Source of the DNA: Deltaproteobacteria bacterium
GTDB taxonomy: Bacteria; Desulfobacterota; Binatia; Binatales; Binataceae
Assembly (NCBI GenBank): GCA_003135135.1
Contig: PLDK01000009.1
Coordinates: 1-50,908, forward strand
Length of the DNA stretch: 50,908 bases
Direction of reading: 5' to 3'
The notes beneath the pieces are model-generated. The model made no database searches. It saw only the letters and a program-made list of their open reading frames with translations, and was not told where the DNA came from. The first letter of the stretch is position 1; every line of letters begins with the position of its first letter. Below are positions 8,188 through 17,400 of this stretch, piece by piece. The position numbers and the translations under genes were made by a program.

Positions 8188-8959
8188 GCGAGCTTTCCAC
8201 CTATGGCGTCTGATATGGACGTTGGTTGCCTTTGCGGAGCTGGGCATCGGCGGATTCATTCTCGCAACTACCGTCATCCCGCTCAGCACGCTTTTCGTTC
8301 GTGATGAGCAGACGCGAAATCGGCGCGCGCAGAACATCATTCGCAGCAGCTTCCGACTTTACATCTTGATGCAGCAGATGCTGGGCGTGTTCAAGCTGGA
8401 AGTGAGAGGCGGCGAGAAACTCTCAGTCTGCAAAGGCAAGCTGGTCGTCGCGAATCATCCGACGCTGCTGGACATTGTTCTTCTCATGGCGTTGTTGCCG
8501 GATGCGAATTGCGTTGTAAAGAGTGAGCTCTGGCACAACCCGCTCCTGCGACCGGTCGTCAGGGCAGCGGGATACATTCGCAATGATTACGAGCCCGAGG
8601 TCTTGATCGAGAAGTGTCGCGACGTACTGCGCGCCGGCAGTAATCTTATCATTTTCCCCGAGGGCACCCGGTCTGTGCCCGGCAAACTCCTCTCCTTCCA
8701 GCGCGGCTTCGCGCACATCGCCACTCTGACGGGAGCGGCGATTCAGCCCATAACTATTACGTGCGAGCCGATTACGCTGACCAAAGGCCAACCGTCCTAT
8801 AGGATTCCCGAGTCTCGCCCTCGCTATCGGATCGAAGTTGGGGACGAGGTTGACGCCGAACGATTCCTGGGCTTGAGCTCCGAATCGCGTGCGCGGGGCG
8901 CGCGCAAATTGGTGTCGTATCTGGAGTCGGACTACCGCAGAAGGCTTTTACATGGCTGA
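8180..8959 (+). CDS. apeD: PlsC-like acyltransferase of the APE cluster
   Basis: A 259-aa 1-acylglycerol-3-phosphate O-acyltransferase-type protein. The catalytic HX4D is in VVANHPTLLDIVLL, the FPEGTRSVPGKL motif is the glycerophosphate-binding block, and the N-terminal WTLVAFAELGIGGFILATTV is a membrane anchor. Length is normal. In APE clusters this enzyme is thought to help transfer or anchor the polyene to a lipid carrier on the inner face of the membrane. It starts 8 bases inside apeC and its own stop overlaps the first ACP by 8 bases, so translation is coupled. Confidence 0.85.
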   Translation: MLKRAFHLWRLIWTLVAFAELGIGGFILATTVIPLSTLFVRDEQTRNRRAQNIIRSSFRLYILMQQMLGVFKLEVRGGEKLSVCKGKLVVANHPTLLDIVLLMALLPDANCVVKSELWHNPLLRPVVRAAGYIRNDYEPEVLIEKCRDVLRAGSNLIIFPEGTRSVPGKLLSFQRGFAHIATLTGAAIQPITITCEPITLTKGQPSYRIPESRPRYRIEVGDEVDAERFLGLSSESRARGARKLVSYLESDYRRRLLHG

Positions 8960-9212
8960 CCTCGAGCGTGAACTGAAAGAGCTCATCGTAAGCTCGCTCA
9001 ACCTCGAAGACATCGCACCCGAGGACATCGACAGCGGCGAACCTCTGTTCGAGAAAGGGCTGGGGCTCGACTCTATCGATGGGTTAGAGCTCGGGATGGC
9101 GATACGAAAGAAGTATGGACTCAAGGTGCAAGGTTCCAAGGAAGAGATCCGCGCGATCTTCGAGACGGTCAGCAGCATTGCACGATACCTCGCGGAGCAG
9201 AAATCTCATTGA
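8952..9212 (+). CDS. apeE: Acyl carrier protein 1 of the APE cluster
   Basis: An 86-aa ACP. The phosphopantetheine-attachment serine lies in GLGLDSIDGLELGMAI (DSID in place of the usual DSL). Four-helix ACP spacing is normal, with DIAPEDIDSGEPLFEKG before the site. The ATG at 8952 is chosen because the open frame upstream belongs to apeD in another phase. Stop and next start overlap as TGATG. It would carry the growing polyene or the aryl starter, after activation by the divergent transferase. Confidence 0.85.
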   Translation: MADLERELKELIVSSLNLEDIAPEDIDSGEPLFEKGLGLDSIDGLELGMAIRKKYGLKVQGSKEEIRAIFETVSSIARYLAEQKSH

Positions 9213-9460
9213 TGGTCTCAAAGAGCGATATCGCGGGGGTACTTTCGAAATATCTGCAGGACCTGTTCGACCTGCCAGCGGAGAAGATCACCCTGGGCGC
9301 ACGGCTTTTCGATGACCTCGATCTCGACAGCATCGATGCGGTCGATCTGGTGGTGAAGCTGCAGGAATATACCGGCCGCAAGATTTCGCCCTCCGAATTC
9401 AAGAGTGTGCGTACCATCGGCGACATTGTCGATAGGATTTATGCAAAGGTTAACCAATGA
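9212..9460 (+). CDS. apeF: Acyl carrier protein 2 of the APE cluster
   Basis: An 82-aa ACP, more like a standard fatty-acid ACP: ARLFDDLDLDSIDAVDLVVK carries the attachment serine. ATG at 9212 shares a base with the stop of the first ACP; a TTG three bases earlier is less likely. Two consecutive ACPs are standard in APE clusters. The stop overlaps the next gene as ATGA. Confidence 0.85.
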   Translation: MVSKSDIAGVLSKYLQDLFDLPAEKITLGARLFDDLDLDSIDAVDLVVKLQEYTGRKISPSEFKSVRTIGDIVDRIYAKVNQ

Positions 9461-10014
9461 CGCGCCTTGGCGTAGTGTTGTTGGTAGTAGGCCTCGCGTA
9501 TCCTTTCCTGGTGTATTTCGGCTTACAGATCTTGCCAGCGGGATTTATCGCGATTGGTTTGTTCGTGCTTCTCGCGCTGAGACTCGCATTCAGCCGCAAA
9601 CCAGATAGTTTCAACACCTTGCCCTATTTGATTGCCGCCCTAGTATTGTTAATCCTTGCCGCACGTTCGCCGATGGTCGGTCTGAAGGCGTACCCAGTGC
9701 TCCTGAGCCTCGCGCTCTTTGCGGCATTCGGGTACTCGCTGATATGGCCACCTACCGTCATCGAGCAAATCGCGCGCATCCATCATCCGGATTTGCCCTT
9801 GTCTGTCAATTCTTACCTGCGCAAGGTCACGATTGCATGGCTGATGTTCTTCCTCATCAACGCCACACTGTCGGCGGCGACCGCGATGAGCGGCAGCCTG
9901 AAGCTGTGGACGCTCTACAACGGATTCATCTCCTACATTGCGATGGGAGTGATGTTCGCCGGTGAATTCCTGATTCGCCAAGTCGTGCACCAACGCATCC
10001 GGCGCGACGCATGA
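9457..10014 (+). CDS. apeG: COG4648-type membrane protein of the APE cluster
   Basis: A 185-aa protein with about six hydrophobic helices, starting GVVLLVVGLAYPFLVYFGLQ and ending GVMFAGEFLIRQVVHQRIRR. The loop with WPPTVIEQIARIHHPDLP is characteristic of this family, which is found almost only in APE-type clusters. Function is not established; a role in membrane anchoring or export of the pigment is likely from context. Start and stop both overlap neighbours by ATGA. Confidence 0.75.
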   Translation: MTRLGVVLLVVGLAYPFLVYFGLQILPAGFIAIGLFVLLALRLAFSRKPDSFNTLPYLIAALVLLILAARSPMVGLKAYPVLLSLALFAAFGYSLIWPPTVIEQIARIHHPDLPLSVNSYLRKVTIAWLMFFLINATLSAATAMSGSLKLWTLYNGFISYIAMGVMFAGEFLIRQVVHQRIRRDA

Positions 10015-11378
10015 GCATCGTATCGTTATCGGATCTGCTCGCCGGCGCGCGGCCCGACACACATTGCGTCGCGCTGAAAGATCATCGGCAAATCACGTTG
10101 GCGCGATTGCGCGCCGACGTATCCCACAACGCCCAGCGACTTTCCGCGCGCTCCATCCGGCACGGCGCCGTGGTCTGCGAGGACGGATACTGGTTCCTCG
10201 TCGGCGTGCTTGCGCTGGTGAAAATCGGTGCCGATGTCATTCTGCCACCTAACTCGCGGGCCGGCACCCTGCGCGGACTCGCGCACGGGTTAGACGTGTT
10301 ACTCACCGATTCAGGCGCGGGTGAGGTCGCGAGCCGGGTAGCCCTCGAGTCGAGCGAGACGGAAGCCGCACCGATGCGTTTCGATGCGGCGAACAGCCGG
10401 ATCGACTTTTTTACCTCAGGCTCGGCCGGCGAGATGAAACGTGTTGCCAAGTCGCTTACACTCTTCGAGCGCGAAGCCGCCGTGCTCGAGCAAATGTGGG
10501 GCGCGGAACTGGGAGATGCCCCGGTCTTTGGGACCGTCACTCATCAGCACGTTTTCGGAATGACCTTTCGGATCATGTGGCCGCTGCTCGCGGGCCGTCC
10601 ATATCACTCGGAATTCCAAGTCGCGTGGGAACCGCTGCTCGCGCTGCTCAACGGTCCTGCGATGATTGTGTCGAGTCCGGCGCAACTCACTCGCCTCGCG
10701 GGCTTAGCGCCAGTGGCGCCCGCGAATCGTCCTCGCATAGTCGTCACCGGCGGCGCGCCATTGCCCCCTGATGCGGCGATCGAAGCGCGCGAAATTTTTG
10801 GATGCATCCCGACCGAGTTTTTTGGCAGCACCGAAGTCGGAGTGGTTGCGTGGCGGCGCGGCGTGACGCAACCTGCGCTCTGGCAACCGCTGCCAACGGT
10901 CGAGGTCGCCAGCGGCGCGGACGGAGTTCTGATGCTGCGCTCGCCTCATGCCTCTCCCGATGTCTCAGGAGACGGATGGTGCGAGCAGTCGGACCGAATT
11001 TCGTTTGCTCCAGACGGACGCTTTCTTCTCGAGGGACGAATCGACCGGGTGGTGAAGATCGAAGGCAAGCGAGTCAGCCTGCAGCGACTGGAGCGCGAGA
11101 TCGCCACTCTTGCATGGGTCGAGGAAGCCGCCGTGGTCCGCCTCGGCGACCGCCGCGCATATCTCGGCGCGGTCGTGAAATTGTCAGCGGCTGGGAATAC
11201 TGAAATCCATCGGCTTGGCAAGTTTCGCTTCGAGCGGATGCTTCGTCGCGAACTTTCGTTGACGGAAGATCTTTCCGTACTTCCGCGGCGCTGGCGTTTC
11301 GTAGATAGCATGCCAATGGACGGGCTCGGCAAACGGCGCGTTAGCGACGTTGTGGCGTTGCTAGAGCGAACCGCATGA
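10011..11378 (+). CDS. apeH: AMP-binding acyl/aryl-acid ligase
   Basis: A 455-aa adenylate-forming enzyme. The phosphate-binding loop is TSGSAGEMKRVAKS (usual TSGSTGxPK), the adenine-binding region is VVTGGAPLPPDA and EFFGSTEVGVVAW, and the hinge with the ribose-binding Asp is EGRIDRVVKIEGKRVS. The length is slightly short for the family. In APE biosynthesis this ligase activates the aryl starter acid (4-hydroxybenzoate or coumarate type) onto an ACP. The cluster has no ammonia lyase, so the starter must come from elsewhere. Start and stop are coupled to the neighbours by ATGA. Confidence 0.85.
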   Translation: MSIVSLSDLLAGARPDTHCVALKDHRQITLARLRADVSHNAQRLSARSIRHGAVVCEDGYWFLVGVLALVKIGADVILPPNSRAGTLRGLAHGLDVLLTDSGAGEVASRVALESSETEAAPMRFDAANSRIDFFTSGSAGEMKRVAKSLTLFEREAAVLEQMWGAELGDAPVFGTVTHQHVFGMTFRIMWPLLAGRPYHSEFQVAWEPLLALLNGPAMIVSSPAQLTRLAGLAPVAPANRPRIVVTGGAPLPPDAAIEAREIFGCIPTEFFGSTEVGVVAWRRGVTQPALWQPLPTVEVASGADGVLMLRSPHASPDVSGDGWCEQSDRISFAPDGRFLLEGRIDRVVKIEGKRVSLQRLEREIATLAWVEEAAVVRLGDRRAYLGAVVKLSAAGNTEIHRLGKFRFERMLRRELSLTEDLSVLPRRWRFVDSMPMDGLGKRRVSDVVALLERTA

Positions 11379-11755
11379 GCACGCCGCCGGTGCCGGAAGC
11401 GGCCCCAGAGATCAAAAATCCCGAAATCGTCGGCGTCACCCGATTGGAAGACCGGCTCGAGTTGAACCTCGTGGTTCCGGGCGCGCTGTTTTATTTTCGC
11501 GGTCACTTTTCGAACTTCCCTATTCTTCCGGGGATCGTCCAACTCGATTGGGCGATCCAATATGGCAGACAGCACTTTGCGCTCGGCGCCGTTTCGCCGA
11601 CGACGATAAGAATCAAATTCCGCAAGCCAATCCGGCCAAACCATCGCGTCACGCTGAGCCTGAAGCATTTGTGGGTGCGCAACAGCCTCGAATTCAACTA
11701 CACGGACGCGGAAGGCGCATGCTCTTCGGGCCAGATCGGATTCGAGCCGCCATGA
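11375..11755 (+). CDS. apeI: Hotdog-fold 3-hydroxyacyl-ACP dehydratase
   Basis: A 126-aa FabA/FabZ-like dehydratase. The active-site His lies in FRGHFSNFPILPGIVQLDWA, the classic H-x5-P-x2-PG pattern. IRIKFRKPIRPNHRVTL is the second hotdog strand pair. In APE systems it works with ApeP, probably as a heteromer, to dehydrate each 3-hydroxy intermediate to a trans double bond. ATGA overlap at both ends. Confidence 0.85.
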   Translation: MSTPPVPEAAPEIKNPEIVGVTRLEDRLELNLVVPGALFYFRGHFSNFPILPGIVQLDWAIQYGRQHFALGAVSPTTIRIKFRKPIRPNHRVTLSLKHLWVRNSLEFNYTDAEGACSSGQIGFEPP

Positions 11756-13440
11756 CTTTCAAGTGCTGCGCCATCATTCCCAGCTTCAATCACAGCAAGG
11801 CGGTTGGTGAAACGGTGCGCCTTCTGCGCGGCGCTGAGCTTCCGGTTTTCATCATCGACGACGGGAGCGGCGAGCCTTCGCGCGCCGTGCTCGCCGCGCT
11901 TCATGCGCCTGATCAAGGCGTGATCGTTCATCGCTTCGACACCAATCGCGGCAAGGGTAGTGCCGTGATGAAGGGCTTCGAACTCGCGCGCGCCGCGGGC
12001 TTCACCCACGCACTGCAAATCGATGCCGACGGCCAGCACGATCTAGCGATGTTGCCGGAGTTCACCGCACTCGGTGAAGCGCATCCCGGCGCGCTGATCG
12101 CTGGCGCGCCGATCTTTGATGAGACGATGCCGCGCAGCCGACGCCGTGGCCGGCGGATAACACACTTCTGGGTTGGCATCGAAACTCTTTCCATGCGGCC
12201 GGCCGACACCATGTGCGGCCTGCGCCTCTATCCGATCGATCATGTGACGAAACTCCTGACGACGCATCAGCTCGGCTGCCGAATGGAATTCGACACCGAG
12301 ATTTTCGTCCGATTAATTTGGGCGGGTATCCCGATTTTCTTTGTTCCCGTACGCGTGGTCTATCCGAGCGGCAACCTCTCCAACTTTGATTTGCTTCGCG
12401 ACAACTGGCTCATCGCGAAGATGCACGCGCGACTCGTTCTCGCGATGCCGTTACGGCTTACTCAAATCTTGCGCAACCGGCCCCGACCTGTCGATGCGCC
12501 ACGCCACTGGTCCTCGCTCGTGGAGCGCGGTGCATATTGGGGACTGAGTATTTTAGCTTTTTTCTATCGATTGACCGGACGCTACGGATGCATGGTGGCG
12601 GTGTTTCCGATCGCGCTCTATTTCCACCTGACCGGCTCCGAGCAGCGTAGAGCATCGCGAGAGTTTCTTCGCCGCGCGTATCGAGCAAAAGGCATCGACT
12701 ACGATCCCGGCTGGGTCGCGACCTTTCGGCATTCGTTAGGCTTCGCAAGAAAGACCGTGGACACCTTTGCCGCGTGGGTCGGCGGCATCGATCCGAATGC
12801 AGTCGTCGCAATCGACAAACAAACTCTCGATCGTGTTGCCGCTAGCGGTCAGGGCATCCTGCTCATCGTCTCGCACCTCGGCAATATCGAAATCAGCCGC
12901 GCGCTTCTCGACGACGCACAGCGATCGCGAATCAAGCTGCTGGTGGACACGATGCATGCCCAAAACTTTGCGCGAGTCCTCAATCGATTTCGTCCCGATG
13001 CAATGCTAGATACCATCCAGGTCACGGACATGAATCCCGGAACCATGATCGCGCTCAAGGAAGCCATCGAGCACGGTGATTGGGTTGCGATTGCCGGCGA
13101 TCGTACTCCCGTTCGCGGCGACGAGCGCGTCAGCATGGCTCCATTCCTCGGCCACGACGCGCCGTTTCCGCAAGGCCCCTACGTGCTCGCGCATTTGCTT
13201 GAATGCCCTGTCTATCTCATGTTCTGTATGCGCCAGGCGGGCGGTTACGGTTTGTATTTTGAAATGTTCGCCGAGCGCATAACTCTCCCGCGCCACGGCA
13301 GGCAGGCGGCAATCGCCGGGTGGGCCGCACGTTACGCCAAACGGCTGGAGAGCTTCTGCCTGATCGATCCGTTTCAGTGGTATAACTTCTTCGATTATTG
13401 GCAGTCCCCGCCCTTGGATGAAAAAGCCGTGCCCCAATGA
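11752..13440 (+). CDS. apeJ: Glycosyltransferase (GT2) - LpxL-like acyltransferase fusion
   Basis: A 562-aa two-domain protein. Residues 1-230 are a GT-A family 2 glycosyltransferase: IIPSFNHSKAVGETVRLL, FIIDDGSGEP, and the metal-binding QIDADGQHD. After a helical linker with a hydrophobic segment near residue 270, residues 310-560 form a lysophospholipid/lipid A acyltransferase domain with VSHLGNIEISRAL and GDRTPVRGDERVSM. The fusion is the normal APE architecture and probably adds sugar and acyl groups to make the membrane anchor. The frame is open upstream to 11548, but the ATG at 11752 (ATGA with apeI) fits the family start. Confidence 0.85.
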   Translation: MTFKCCAIIPSFNHSKAVGETVRLLRGAELPVFIIDDGSGEPSRAVLAALHAPDQGVIVHRFDTNRGKGSAVMKGFELARAAGFTHALQIDADGQHDLAMLPEFTALGEAHPGALIAGAPIFDETMPRSRRRGRRITHFWVGIETLSMRPADTMCGLRLYPIDHVTKLLTTHQLGCRMEFDTEIFVRLIWAGIPIFFVPVRVVYPSGNLSNFDLLRDNWLIAKMHARLVLAMPLRLTQILRNRPRPVDAPRHWSSLVERGAYWGLSILAFFYRLTGRYGCMVAVFPIALYFHLTGSEQRRASREFLRRAYRAKGIDYDPGWVATFRHSLGFARKTVDTFAAWVGGIDPNAVVAIDKQTLDRVAASGQGILLIVSHLGNIEISRALLDDAQRSRIKLLVDTMHAQNFARVLNRFRPDAMLDTIQVTDMNPGTMIALKEAIEHGDWVAIAGDRTPVRGDERVSMAPFLGHDAPFPQGPYVLAHLLECPVYLMFCMRQAGGYGLYFEMFAERITLPRHGRQAAIAGWAARYAKRLESFCLIDPFQWYNFFDYWQSPPLDEKAVPQ

Positions 13441-13844
13441 TTTCCGCCAACGTCGTTATCAAGGTTCAGTTCTATGACCTCGATCCGATGGGTATCGTGT
13501 GGCATGGCAATTACGCGCGCTTCCTCGAGCAAGCGCGCTCCGCATTGTTCGAGAAGATCTCGTTCGGGTACCGCGAGATGTCCGAAAGTGGATTCGCGTG
13601 GCCGATCGTTGACATGCGTATCAAGTACGTGCGTCCCATTGATCTCAGCCGGACGATCACGGTGAGCGCGACTTTGGTCGAATACGAAAATCGACTCAAG
13701 GTCAATTACATCATTACCGATGCGGATGGCGGCGCGATCCTGACAAGGGCGCACACCACCCAGGTCACGGTCGATCGCGCAAGCAACGAACTCTGCTTCG
13801 AAACTCCCGCGGCTCTGGTCGAGAAGGTGCGGCGCTGGTTGTGA
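13437..13844 (+). CDS. apeK: 4-hydroxybenzoyl-CoA-type hotdog thioesterase
   Basis: A 135-aa YbgC/4HBT-like thioesterase. YDLDPMGIVWHGNYARFLE carries the catalytic Asp and the conserved His-Gly-Asn-Tyr. It may release products or remove stalled acyl chains from the ACPs. ATGA overlap with apeJ. Its stop overlaps a GTG start (GTGA). Confidence 0.85.
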   Translation: MISANVVIKVQFYDLDPMGIVWHGNYARFLEQARSALFEKISFGYREMSESGFAWPIVDMRIKYVRPIDLSRTITVSATLVEYENRLKVNYIITDADGGAILTRAHTTQVTVDRASNELCFETPAALVEKVRRWL

Positions 13845-14482
13845 CTCGCCGGATTGCATGGCCGGTCGTTGCGATAGTCACTATCTTTCCGATCTTGAGG
13901 CTCACGTCAATTTGCTTTGCCGAACTCGCGATGGGTCCGGCGCTTGCGGCGGATCAAACCCTGCACGGCCGCTTCGTTGAGGAGCGTCATCTCAAAGGTC
14001 TCTCGTCGACGCTAAAGAGCGAGGGCAGCTTCGTTCTGGCTCCCGGCAAAGGTCTTATATGGCGTATCGAAAAGCCGATCCAAACGCTGACGGTAATTAC
14101 GCCGGCGGCCATCCGGCAGATCATCAACGGCAGTGAGGTTCAACATATCGACGCCGCGCGCGTCCCGTTCATCGCACATTTCTATGACATGCTGAACGGC
14201 TCGTTGATAGGAGACTGGTCGGCAATGCGCCATGATTTCGCGGTCAAATCGACCGGCGATCGCCGGGCATGGCGGACCGTTCTGACGCCATTGCAGCCCG
14301 ATGATCCGATCGCAGGCATGCTCGCATCGATCGTCATCTCGGGCGGCAAAATGGTTGACACCGTCGACATCAATCGCACTAACGGCGACTCCGAGCACAT
14401 GGCATTCCTGGATCAGAAGGTGTCGAGCGTTCCGTTGGTCGGCGAAGAGGCGCGCCTTCTGGATAGCAGGCCGGCCAGCTGA
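13841..14482 (+). CDS. apeL: LolA-like outer membrane lipoprotein carrier
   Basis: A 213-aa exported protein starting at GTG 13841, coupled to apeK. The N-terminal 35 residues form a signal peptide. GRFVEERHLKGLSSTLKSEG and FVLAPGKGLIWRIEKPIQTL are typical of LolA-like folds that bind acyl chains in a hydrophobic cleft. In APE clusters it is believed to ferry the polyene lipid across the periplasm. The presence of this gene argues for a diderm host. Confidence 0.8.
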   Translation: MTRRIAWPVVAIVTIFPILRLTSICFAELAMGPALAADQTLHGRFVEERHLKGLSSTLKSEGSFVLAPGKGLIWRIEKPIQTLTVITPAAIRQIINGSEVQHIDAARVPFIAHFYDMLNGSLIGDWSAMRHDFAVKSTGDRRAWRTVLTPLQPDDPIAGMLASIVISGGKMVDTVDINRTNGDSEHMAFLDQKVSSVPLVGEEARLLDSRPAS

Positions 14483-14484
14483 GA

Positions 14485-16800
14485 ATGAAAATCGCTGCTC
14501 TCGCTTGGGGTCTGGTGGTAGCGGCCGCCTGCGTGATGCTGCTGTTCCAATTGCATAAGGGCGTCAAGCTGCAGACCGACATGACCGCTCTCCTGCCAAC
14601 TGAGGAACGCGACACATTTGGTCAAAGCGCCAAAGATCGAGTCACCGGAATTCTGGCCCAGCGCGTTTTCATTCTGATCGGCGATGATGATCGCTCCAAC
14701 GCGCGGGCCGGCGGCGCGGCGCTGGCGAAGGCGCTCGAAGACTCGGGTATGACGGCCGCGGTAACTTATCGCATCCGCCAGGACAGTCTCAAATCGCTGG
14801 GCGCCATGTACTTTCCGTATCGCTTCGGGCTGCTCACTGCCGCCGATCGCGAGCGCCTGCAACAGAATCACGGTGCCCAGATCGTCGACCGCGCCATCGC
14901 AAGCGTATACGGCCCATCGTCGATAGCCGATGCTAATCTGCTGCAACGCGATCCGTTCTTGCTGATTCCGGAATTTCTAACCAACTTGCCGATGCCGGTG
15001 GCGCGGCTGACGCCCGATGATGGGGTGCTGTCGACGCGCGACGGTAACCAGACCTGGGTTCTCCTCGTCGCGCAAATGAATGGCAATGTCTACTCGGGCG
15101 CGTTTCAGGAGCGCTTCATCTCGGCGTTCAACGTGACCGAGCGCAAACTGCGCGCGACGATGCCCCATCTTCAGATGTTGCGTGTCGGGGCCATTTTCTA
15201 CGCGCACGCTGGCGCGAAGAGCGCGACCGAAGAAATCACCCGCCTCAGCATTGTTTCGCTTCTCGGAACCATCGTTCTGATCCTCGTAGTATTCCGCGCG
15301 CTGCGGCCGCTATGGCTGACGCTGCTTGCAATCGCCGTGGGCGTGCTGTGCGCCTTCGCCGTATGCCTCTCGATATTCGGCGGGATGCATGTGGCAGCAT
15401 TGCTGTTCGGCGTCAGTCTGATCGGCATCTCGATTGACTATTGCCTGCAATACGTTTCTGCAGGCTTCGGCGCCGAGGCTGGTCCGCCGAACGAGCGCCT
15501 GCGCCAGGTTCTGCCCGGCATCACGCTCGGAGTCGCGACTACTCTGATTGGATATGCCACGCTGCTGCTCGCTCCGTTTCCGGGATTGCATCAGCTTGCC
15601 GTATTCTCCGCGGTCGGCCTCATCGGTTCATTTCTCACCGTCGTTTTATGGCTGCCGTTCCTCGATCGCCATGAGCCACTTCCGCACGGCGCCCGCATTC
15701 TTGCGACAGCGAATCTACTGTGGAAATTTTGGGCCGTCGCGCACTATCGCCGTTGGCGCTGGGGTTTGATTGCGCTGGTTGCGATCCTGACGATCGTCGG
15801 CGCGACCCGGCTCAGGTTTGATGATGACGTGCGGCATCAGCAGGCGCTGGCCGCCGGTCTGCGAAATCAGGAATCGCAAATTCGCCGCCTGACCGGAATC
15901 TCGGGTGGAACGGAGTTCCTGCTGGTGCGCGCGACGGATCGCGATGGGGCGCTGCAGACCGAGGAGGCTTTGCAATCGCGTCTCTCATCCGCGGAGCAGG
16001 ATGGCGCGATTCGCGGCTTTCAATCGATCGCAGAGTTCATCCCGTCGATCGCGCGCCAGCGTGAGGACCGCGCTCTCGTGCATGACAAGCTGATGCTGCC
16101 GTACCTTGCGTCTTACTATCGGCGTCTCGGTGTGATCGGCGGTGCGCAGGCCGATACCGACACCGCTGGATTCCTCACCCCCGATGCCATCAGCGATGAT
16201 TCGCCGCTCTCGTTCCTGCGCAATCTGATTCTCGAGTCCGACGCGAGTGGCACCATGCATGTCGTCCTGCTCACCGGCATCTCGCGGCCCGGCGAGATTC
16301 GGCGCATCGCCGAAGCAGTGCCCGGCGTGCGCTTCATGGATCCGGCCGGCGACGTGACGCGGCTGCTCGGCGAGTATCGACGGCGCGCGACGATTCTAAT
16401 CGCGGTCTCGGTAATATTAATGATGCCGGTGCTGATTTGGCGCTATGGGCTGCGCGGAAGTCTTCGCGTGGCGCTGCCGCCTGCGATCGCCGTGCTGGCG
16501 GCGGCGCCGCTGGTCGCCTTGGCAGGGGTGACATTCACGTTCTTCAACGCGATGGCCCTGGTGCTGGTGCTGTCGATCGGTTTCGACTACGCGGTTTTCT
16601 GCCGCGAGTCCAAACCGTCGCGCAGACCAGCGACGATGCTAGGAGTATGGCTCGCGATGCTGACGACACTGCTTTCGTTCGGGCTGCTGGTTTTGAGCAG
16701 CACCTATGCGGTGCACGCATTTGGCGCGACGCTCCTGGTCGGCACGATCATGGCCTTCGCGTTTGCGCCGATTGCGAGCGATCCCGGTGAGGGTTTCTGA
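14485..16800 (+). CDS. apeM: MMPL/RND-family exporter
   Basis: A 771-aa transporter with the RND-like layout: a first helix (AALAWGLVVAAACVMLLF), a large periplasmic domain beginning LQTDMTALLPTEERD, a bundle of helices including SLLGTIVLILVVFRALRPLW, a second periplasmic domain, and a last bundle ending TYAVHAFGATLLVGTIMAF. SIDYCLQYVSAGFG and GFDYAVFCRES are the paired transmembrane-4/10 Asp motifs that take part in proton coupling. It is the probable inner-membrane exporter of the polyene conjugate. It begins 2 bases after apeL and is of normal length for APE clusters. Confidence 0.85.
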   Translation: MKIAALAWGLVVAAACVMLLFQLHKGVKLQTDMTALLPTEERDTFGQSAKDRVTGILAQRVFILIGDDDRSNARAGGAALAKALEDSGMTAAVTYRIRQDSLKSLGAMYFPYRFGLLTAADRERLQQNHGAQIVDRAIASVYGPSSIADANLLQRDPFLLIPEFLTNLPMPVARLTPDDGVLSTRDGNQTWVLLVAQMNGNVYSGAFQERFISAFNVTERKLRATMPHLQMLRVGAIFYAHAGAKSATEEITRLSIVSLLGTIVLILVVFRALRPLWLTLLAIAVGVLCAFAVCLSIFGGMHVAALLFGVSLIGISIDYCLQYVSAGFGAEAGPPNERLRQVLPGITLGVATTLIGYATLLLAPFPGLHQLAVFSAVGLIGSFLTVVLWLPFLDRHEPLPHGARILATANLLWKFWAVAHYRRWRWGLIALVAILTIVGATRLRFDDDVRHQQALAAGLRNQESQIRRLTGISGGTEFLLVRATDRDGALQTEEALQSRLSSAEQDGAIRGFQSIAEFIPSIARQREDRALVHDKLMLPYLASYYRRLGVIGGAQADTDTAGFLTPDAISDDSPLSFLRNLILESDASGTMHVVLLTGISRPGEIRRIAEAVPGVRFMDPAGDVTRLLGEYRRRATILIAVSVILMMPVLIWRYGLRGSLRVALPPAIAVLAAAPLVALAGVTFTFFNAMALVLVLSIGFDYAVFCRESKPSRRPATMLGVWLAMLTTLLSFGLLVLSSTYAVHAFGATLLVGTIMAFAFAPIASDPGEGF

Positions 16801-16803
16801 TCG

Positions 16804-17400
16804 ATGAGGCTGAGCGTTGTGACTCTGCGATTGTTTTTGATCGCGATGACGATCGCGTCCGCCGGATGTGCCGCCCGATATGCGGCGAGCCCCGGCAGCG
16901 CCACAATCGCGCCAGGGCTCCAGTTCGCGATCCCGACCGGCCGCGAACTCGGCTATTCGATTGAGACCGCTCAACTGATCACCGCGCACGTCCGCGATCA
17001 GGTTCAAGTGTTCCAGGCATATGTCAGCGTGACCACCGACAAAATTACTATCATTGCACTCGATCCGTTCGGCGGACGCGCGCTTACGGTGACCGCGACC
17101 GACGACGCGATTCATACCGAGGCCGCCCCGATCGTGCCCGCAGTGCTGCGTCCGGGAAACATTCTTGCCGATCTCGCAATCGTGTATTGGCCGGCGTCGG
17201 CGGTCCGACGCGGTTTGGCGGGCACTTCCGCGACGTTGTATGACGATAAGCGCGAGCGCACGATCACCGACAATGGTCGCGAGGTCGTCCATGTCAGCTA
17301 CCAGGGACCGCACGAAAACACTTGGACAAGCGTCGCGCATTTGCGCAATATCGCATACGGATATGAACTCGACTTGCGATCGACAGTAACCGCGAAATGA
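16804..17400 (+). CDS. apeN: DUF3261-type outer-membrane lipoprotein
   Basis: A 198-aa lipoprotein: leader RLFLIAMTIASAGCAARYAA with the lipobox IASAGC. The mature protein is beta-rich and resembles LolB-like DUF3261 proteins found at this position in APE clusters (for example the block ALTVTATDDAIHTEAAPIVP and DLAIVYWPASAVRRGL). It is likely the outer-membrane receptor matching the LolA-like carrier. It starts 3 bases after apeM and overlaps apeO by ATGA. Confidence 0.75.
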   Translation: MRLSVVTLRLFLIAMTIASAGCAARYAASPGSATIAPGLQFAIPTGRELGYSIETAQLITAHVRDQVQVFQAYVSVTTDKITIIALDPFGGRALTVTATDDAIHTEAAPIVPAVLRPGNILADLAIVYWPASAVRRGLAGTSATLYDDKRERTITDNGREVVHVSYQGPHENTWTSVAHLRNIAYGYELDLRSTVTAK